DNA of 64,000 nucleotides, taken from positions 63,546,001-63,610,000 of the forward strand of contig CATIUR010000006.1 of the NCBI GenBank assembly GCA_949592205.1, given 5' to 3'. Numbering within the stretch: the first letter of the stretch is position 1; each line of letters starts with the position of its first letter. Positions 59,887 to 64,000 of this stretch are shown in pieces. Both the position numbers and the translations under genes were made by a program. The notes under the pieces are model-generated. The model saw only the letters and a program-made list of their open reading frames with translations. It was not told where the DNA came from and ran no database searches. Source of the DNA: Helichrysum umbraculigerum. Its lineage: Eukaryota; Streptophyta; Magnoliopsida; Asterales; Asteraceae.

Positions 59887-60255
59887 ATGGCGTCTTCTTC
59901 GCTTGTTATGATCTTGTTGTTTGCTTTGATCGCTGGATCTGCTTTATCTCAATCCCCTACCGGTGCTCCGACAGTATCGCCGGCAGCATCACCGAAAGCT
60001 ACTCCTCCTTCCGTCGTCGTATCACCTCCGAAGAGCGCACCTACAGCCGCACCGACCGAATCTCCGATTGCTTCTCCACCTGCTCCACCTACCGCTCCCA
60101 GTCTTGCTCCGGCGTTGTCTCCATCTATCTCATCTACTCCTACTGGATCTCCGACTTCCTCGCCGACTTCCTCGCCGCCTAACTCCGCTAGTTTGAACAG
60201 AATCGGCTCTGGATCGGTTGCCGTTGTTGCGTTAGCTGCGGCTTTTGTTCTGTAG
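59887..60255 (+). CDS. Classical arabinogalactan protein, GPI-anchored
   Basis: A single exon of 122 residues. Residues 1-21 are a signal peptide (MASSSLVMILLFALIAGSAL plus S), with likely cleavage before Gln22. Residues 22-98 are almost only Pro, Ala, Ser and Thr, with spaced SP, TP, AP and VSP motifs that in this family are hydroxylated and carry arabinogalactan chains. The end, NSASLNRIGSGS then a hydrophobic tail VAVVALAAAFVL, fits a GPI-attachment signal, with the omega site near Asn99-Ala101. The protein would sit on the outer face of the plasma membrane or in the wall. It resembles the AGP1/5/10 group; low complexity prevents a firmer orthologue call. The upstream TATA box and leader support this start. 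Confidence 0.92.
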   Translation: MASSSLVMILLFALIAGSALSQSPTGAPTVSPAASPKATPPSVVVSPPKSAPTAAPTESPIASPPAPPTAPSLAPALSPSISSTPTGSPTSSPTSSPPNSASLNRIGSGSVAVVALAAAFVL

Positions 60256-61329
60256 AGATCTGGAATCTTCTGAGAGATTTTTTATGTTTATTACGGAGTT
60301 ACTATTATTATTGCTATGATACTTTTTTTTCCTTTCTATTTTTTATTTATTTATGATTATGATGATTATTAATTTTTAGTAGTCAGATTTAGGTTTATTA
60401 TTATTATATCGTTGTTACTATCATTGTATGTCTATTATACTTGGTTGAGTACATAGACTTATGATTTTGCTGATCGTACGATTTATTATTTGCTCTATTA
60501 TGTACTGTATCTATTTATTTATATATGCTGTTGCTACATTAATATTTTTCTTAACTTTTTAATTATTTTTATTTAAAAATCGCCTAGTATTAGCATTCTA
60601 CTTTCGCATAGTGTACTTGATAATGCATATTTAAGTTTTTAATATCTCAAAAGTCATTAATCTTAATTCGTTAGGCAATTAACAGAGAATGTGATTAAAA
60701 ACCTTTTAAGCTGTCAAATAACCTTAAAGTTGTTAATTATGTTTTGGTAAAGTAATAATTAAATCTAAATACTTACTCCGTATTAGATAGAGTTGCAATT
60801 ATTATTTGAATATTATGTGCATATTATGTCCGTAATTATGTAAATATTGTATATAAATATTAAAAGTAAATCTAACGTATCGTGACGTTTAATAAGATGA
60901 TAATTTCCTTGTTTTGGGTTTTCTTATCCCTTAAGAAAGATATATTTATGTTGGTATAATGAGTTTAGTTTTGGTAAAAGCGTGTAAGGTGGTGTGGTTG
61001 AAGAGGTGGAGATGCGTCGTTTAGCACGGAAAGAAAGGGGAAAGTGGTCGGTTGTGTTTGTTTGGGGGTTTGGGGTTGAGAGGTGTCAGTAATGTTGTGG
61101 GTGTTACAGCTGGACATGATAGAAGAGCAGCATTTGTGCTCATCTTTATAATCCTCCCACTACTTTATTATTATCATTCCCAATATACATTCATTTTCCT
61201 TTTCCGTTCGGTGGAATTCCAATTTAAAAAAGATTATATATTTCACTTGAAATGAAACACATAAAATTTTGTGAGATTGAGATGCCATTCTTGAAATTCG
61301 GTGCATTCGGGTAGATCTTTCATGTTCCT
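60256..61329. other. AGP 3' UTR and intergenic DNA
   Basis: The first 200-250 bp (T-rich, with TTTTATGTTTATT) is the probable 3' UTR. Beyond it no gene is supported; short frames near 61052-61255 lack any domain. Confidence 0.55.
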
Positions 61330-61339
61330 TTGAAAAGCA

Positions 61340-61400
61340 TGTATAATAGATACCGGGCCTTTGACTTAGCGGTTAGAGGTCGTGAGTTCGAGACTCAGAT
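61340..61400 (+). mobile_element. tRNA-like SINE head fragment
   Basis: TTGACTTAGCGGTTAGAGG resembles an A box region and GAGTTCGAGACTC a B box, only about 20 nt apart. Probably a degenerate SINE head. Confidence 0.4.
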
Positions 61401-61474
61401 AGAGAGTATATATATTCGTAGTGTTTACATATATTATATGTGATAAATTAGTAGAGTTGTCGTTAAAAAATAAA

Positions 61475-61761
61475 GGGTTTAAATCACGGATCGTCAACGT
61501 ACTATTCTTTTTGTTCTTAAATCACCAATCAACCGGTTTTATTACTAAGATCACCAATTAACATGTTGAGGTCACCGATGTACTTTTATATACGGGTTTG
61601 AGATCGCCAACATACTTGTTAGTACAGGTTTAAGATCGCCAACAAAATTTACAAAGGAATTCATTTTTTTAAAGTACGTTGGTGATCCTAGTAATAAACC
61701 TGGTTGATTGGTGATCTCGAAACAAAAAGAAGAGTACGTTGACAATCCATGACTTAAACCC
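61475..61761. mobile_element. Mutator-like MITE, second copy of the ISA3-intron element
   Basis: 287 bp, ends GGGTTTAAATCACGGATCG and the complement of ATCCATGACTTAAACCC, with a perfect 9-bp duplication AAAAATAAA (61466-61474, 61762-61770). Internal phrases match the copy at 22703-22999. Confidence 0.88.
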
Positions 61762-61770
61762 AAAAATAAA

Positions 61771-62685
61771 ATAGTGTTTCTCATGTTTCATAAACTAGAG
61801 AAGGCCTTATTGCTTTTTACAATATTTCATATAGTATATGATGATTCATAATTTCATATATTCTACTATTTGGGCCCAGTTGGGCCAAAGTGTTAAACAT
61901 GTTACATGAGTCATCCTTTCGAGCTTGTTCACCTATATGTAAATGTAACAATGTATCATATCATTTGCCATTGACCCACTCGAGTTCGTTAATAAAAATA
62001 AAAAATAGGGGTAAGTGTCTTCCAATTTAACAAATTATGAAAGAAAATTTAATACATGAACTCTTAAAATCTCTATAGTTCATACACGTAATAAATTTTT
62101 AATTATAATTTGTTACATTTCAACATGTTTAGCCCCAAAAAATGTCTAAAACATTTATTATGCATCACTAATTGTATTTTATCATATTGAAATGAAACAT
62201 ATAACTTTAGACACGAGTACACATGTATCATTTTTGTATATGTACATTGCCATGACATTGCAAATGATATAACAATATAACATGTGTAGTTTCATATTTT
62301 TTTTAACATATCGTATAATGTAACGAACTCTACCTTTGAAATAGTTAGCTAAAATGTAGTCACATTCACGAGTGAGTTTTTAACTAAAATTTTGTAATCA
62401 CGAATTTAAGCCGTTGAACAGAACATTCTTAATCAAAACTTATTAATTCCAAGTCATGAGTTAATGCAAAAAGGTGGTTGCATGACAAGCCACATCGTTA
62501 TATATACACATAGTGAATTAGTGATGATTAGATTGTGGCATGACCAGCCACATTATAAATGACATTACAATTTGATGTACATTTCCTATCATACAGTCCC
62601 AAAGTACTTGACATATACCAGTTACTTAACGACGATACATCGCTTTCTTGAAAGGTATTTAAGCAATTTTAAGACGTTATCTCGT
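61771..62685. other. Intergenic AT-rich DNA
   Basis: No gene found. A short repeated phrase, GCATGACAAGCCACAT / GCATGACCAGCCACAT, occurs at about 62480 and 62537. Confidence 0.5.
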
Positions 62686-62693
62686 TATTTATG

Positions 62694-62911
62694 CAGGGGC
62701 GGATCCACGTTATAGTCCGCGGTGGCACGTGACACCAGTCAATTAAGTCGACTTAGTATAAATATAGTTGAAATTTTTTTGATTTTTTAAAAGTGTCACC
62801 ACTCATATTTAGGCGGTGCAATTCATGTTTAAATAAACTTAATAAACTACAAGTCGAGGGAGCTTCAAAATTTTTGTGACCCCGGAACTAAATTTTCTAG
62901 GTCCGCCTCTA
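62694..62911. mobile_element. Non-autonomous hAT MITE
   Basis: Starts CAGGGGCGGATCC, ends GGTCCGCCTCTA; perfect 8-bp duplication TATTTATG (62686-62693, 62912-62919). Inner phrases GTGGCACGTGACACC and GTGTCACCACT are partly inverted. Confidence 0.82.
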
Positions 62912-63148
62912 TATTTATGCACTTCTCTTCTAAAGCAAATGAAGTTTTAACCATGAAAAAAATTGAGTTTACTACTTTACCATGTCTATTTATTCCGGTT
63001 TAACCGGGTGATGTCTCTCTATTACAGTTAAAAGTCAAGAATATTTGTCTTAACACGAGCTACATTGCATCATAATTTAGCTTATATTTTAAATTCGTTA
63101 TATAATATATAATATATGGGTCATGGACACATTAACCATATGTAGATG

Positions 63149-63317
63149 CAGGATCGGATATACGGGGCAGTCGCCCTCCCAAGAATTTTCAAATTATGTA
63201 AAAAAGTAATTTATTTAAGGGTATATATAATATTTTATAGATTTTGCCCCTTAAAGATGAAAAAATAATTAATTTTTTTGCCCCTCCCTCAATATATTAA
63301 TCCTAGCTCCGCCCCTG
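63149..63317. mobile_element. Non-autonomous hAT MITE
   Basis: 169 bp, CAGGATCGGATATACGGGGC to TAGCTCCGCCCCTG, with a perfect 8-bp duplication TGTAGATG (63141-63148, 63318-63325). The ends are of the same CAGG..CGGA type as the element at 62694. Confidence 0.85.
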
Positions 63318-63325
63318 TGTAGATG

Positions 63326-63850
63326 GTTCAAGGTTGGTCTAGTGCATGTACAATTTGGTTATTTGTGATATCTTACTTTGATGCTATGTTACCTAGGAAG
63401 GATGAACTATTTATTCTGCCAGAAGTAGTTGCCCGCGTATAGCAGCGGGTGCCGGTGACAATCAAATTGTTAATTGTGTCGGGTAAAATTTATTTTTAAT
63501 AATATTATGTGTATAAGGATATATATAGTGTCTAATTATCTATTTATTTATTATTAATTGCCTTATTAGTTGGCCTTAATTATTTCCATAGTTATATATC
63601 TTTATTTGTGGATCGTATTTAGATAATGTATGTTATTTCTAAATTTATATATGTTGTCTAATTTAGTATGGGTAGTTTTATCTTTATCAGTTTAGATAGG
63701 GTAGTTTCGTCATTTCTTATCTTTAAAGTTGTAAGGTTATAAAGAAAGTTGGTAAATAATTTATAAGGTGTATAGATAGAAACATATTGGGCCTTTCAAA
63801 ATTTCTTAATGGGCCAGGATAATGGAAACACCGCCAATATTACATTTGAT
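63326..63850. other. Intergenic AT-rich DNA
   Basis: Contains a hairpin CCCGCGTATAGCAGCGGG near 63432 that resembles a degraded Helitron 3' end, without a CTRR terminus. No gene. Confidence 0.45.
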
Positions 63851-64000
63851 TAGGCCTGTAAACGAACCGAACGAACACGAACATAGTCTGTTTGTGTTCG
63901 TTCATTAAGGTTTTGACGAACAAATGAACGAACACGAACGGATAGGCGAACGGATTTTGTTGTTCATGTTCGTTCATTAAGAAAATTTGTTTGTTCACGA
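63851..64000 (+). mobile_element. Start of an hAT-like repeat, cut by window end
   Basis: Begins TAGGCCTGTAAACGAACC, followed by many GAACGAACACGAAC-type phrases, a frequent layout for plant hAT non-autonomous repeats. The right end is outside the window. Confidence 0.5.

Noticed and set aside
59963..60196. 77-codon frame overlapping the AGP gene
   Set aside because: Out-of-frame shadow of the Pro/Ala/Ser/Thr-rich coding sequence.

Overview
The window is nuclear DNA from a flowering plant. It is AT-rich, has GT-AG introns, carries TTTAGGG-type telomere-like repeats and is full of plant transposons. The style suggests a eudicot, perhaps an asterid, but nothing here fixes the species. I see three real host genes, all on the + strand. 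(1) A FAM91-family gene, CDS 12540-18545 in ten coding exons, encodes a predicted vesicle-trafficking protein; an apparently detached C-terminal exon lies at 20451-20516. (2) Isoamylase 3 (ISA3), CDS 22072-30511 in 24 exons, encodes the plastid starch-debranching enzyme, with all GH13 catalytic residues present. Both models were built exon by exon and stay in frame throughout. (3) A single-exon classical arabinogalactan protein lies at 59887-60255.

The rest is mainly mobile DNA. 2.0-11.9 kb holds a foldback MITE, part of a non-coding LTR element with its 3' LTR (5571-7688), a SINE, three MITEs inserted one after another at copies of the same target, a degenerate minisatellite and another SINE. 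30.5-54.6 kb is a nested retrotransposon block: a LINE remnant, three solo LTRs (33029-35522, 40301-42355, 42805-45635), each with a perfect 5-bp target duplication, and a young, complete but non-coding LTR element (46087-54238, LTRs of 2071 bp each, TSD GAAAC). That element sits inside an older Mutator-like element (45791-54558, 9-bp TSD). 55-64 kb holds hAT and Mutator-like non-autonomous elements, including a long-TIR element whose centre is a perfect 69-bp inverted repeat of telomere-like sequence.

The most unusual signal is inside the LTRs. Three related LTR types carry arrays of short GC-rich palindromes in otherwise AT-rich sequence. Each type has its own stem (ACGCGATCC/GGATCGCGT, GCGACGT/ACGTCGC, GCGACACT/AGTGTCGC), and between the last two the two half-sites have changed together. 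The arrays lie inside what reads as a leader intron, and several LTRs show matching splice-like signals. The internal part of the complete element has no gag or pol and is strongly depleted of C on one strand, yet one segment is shared with the element at 3.8-5.6 kb. This looks like a family of non-coding retroelements with a structured, possibly spliced leader.
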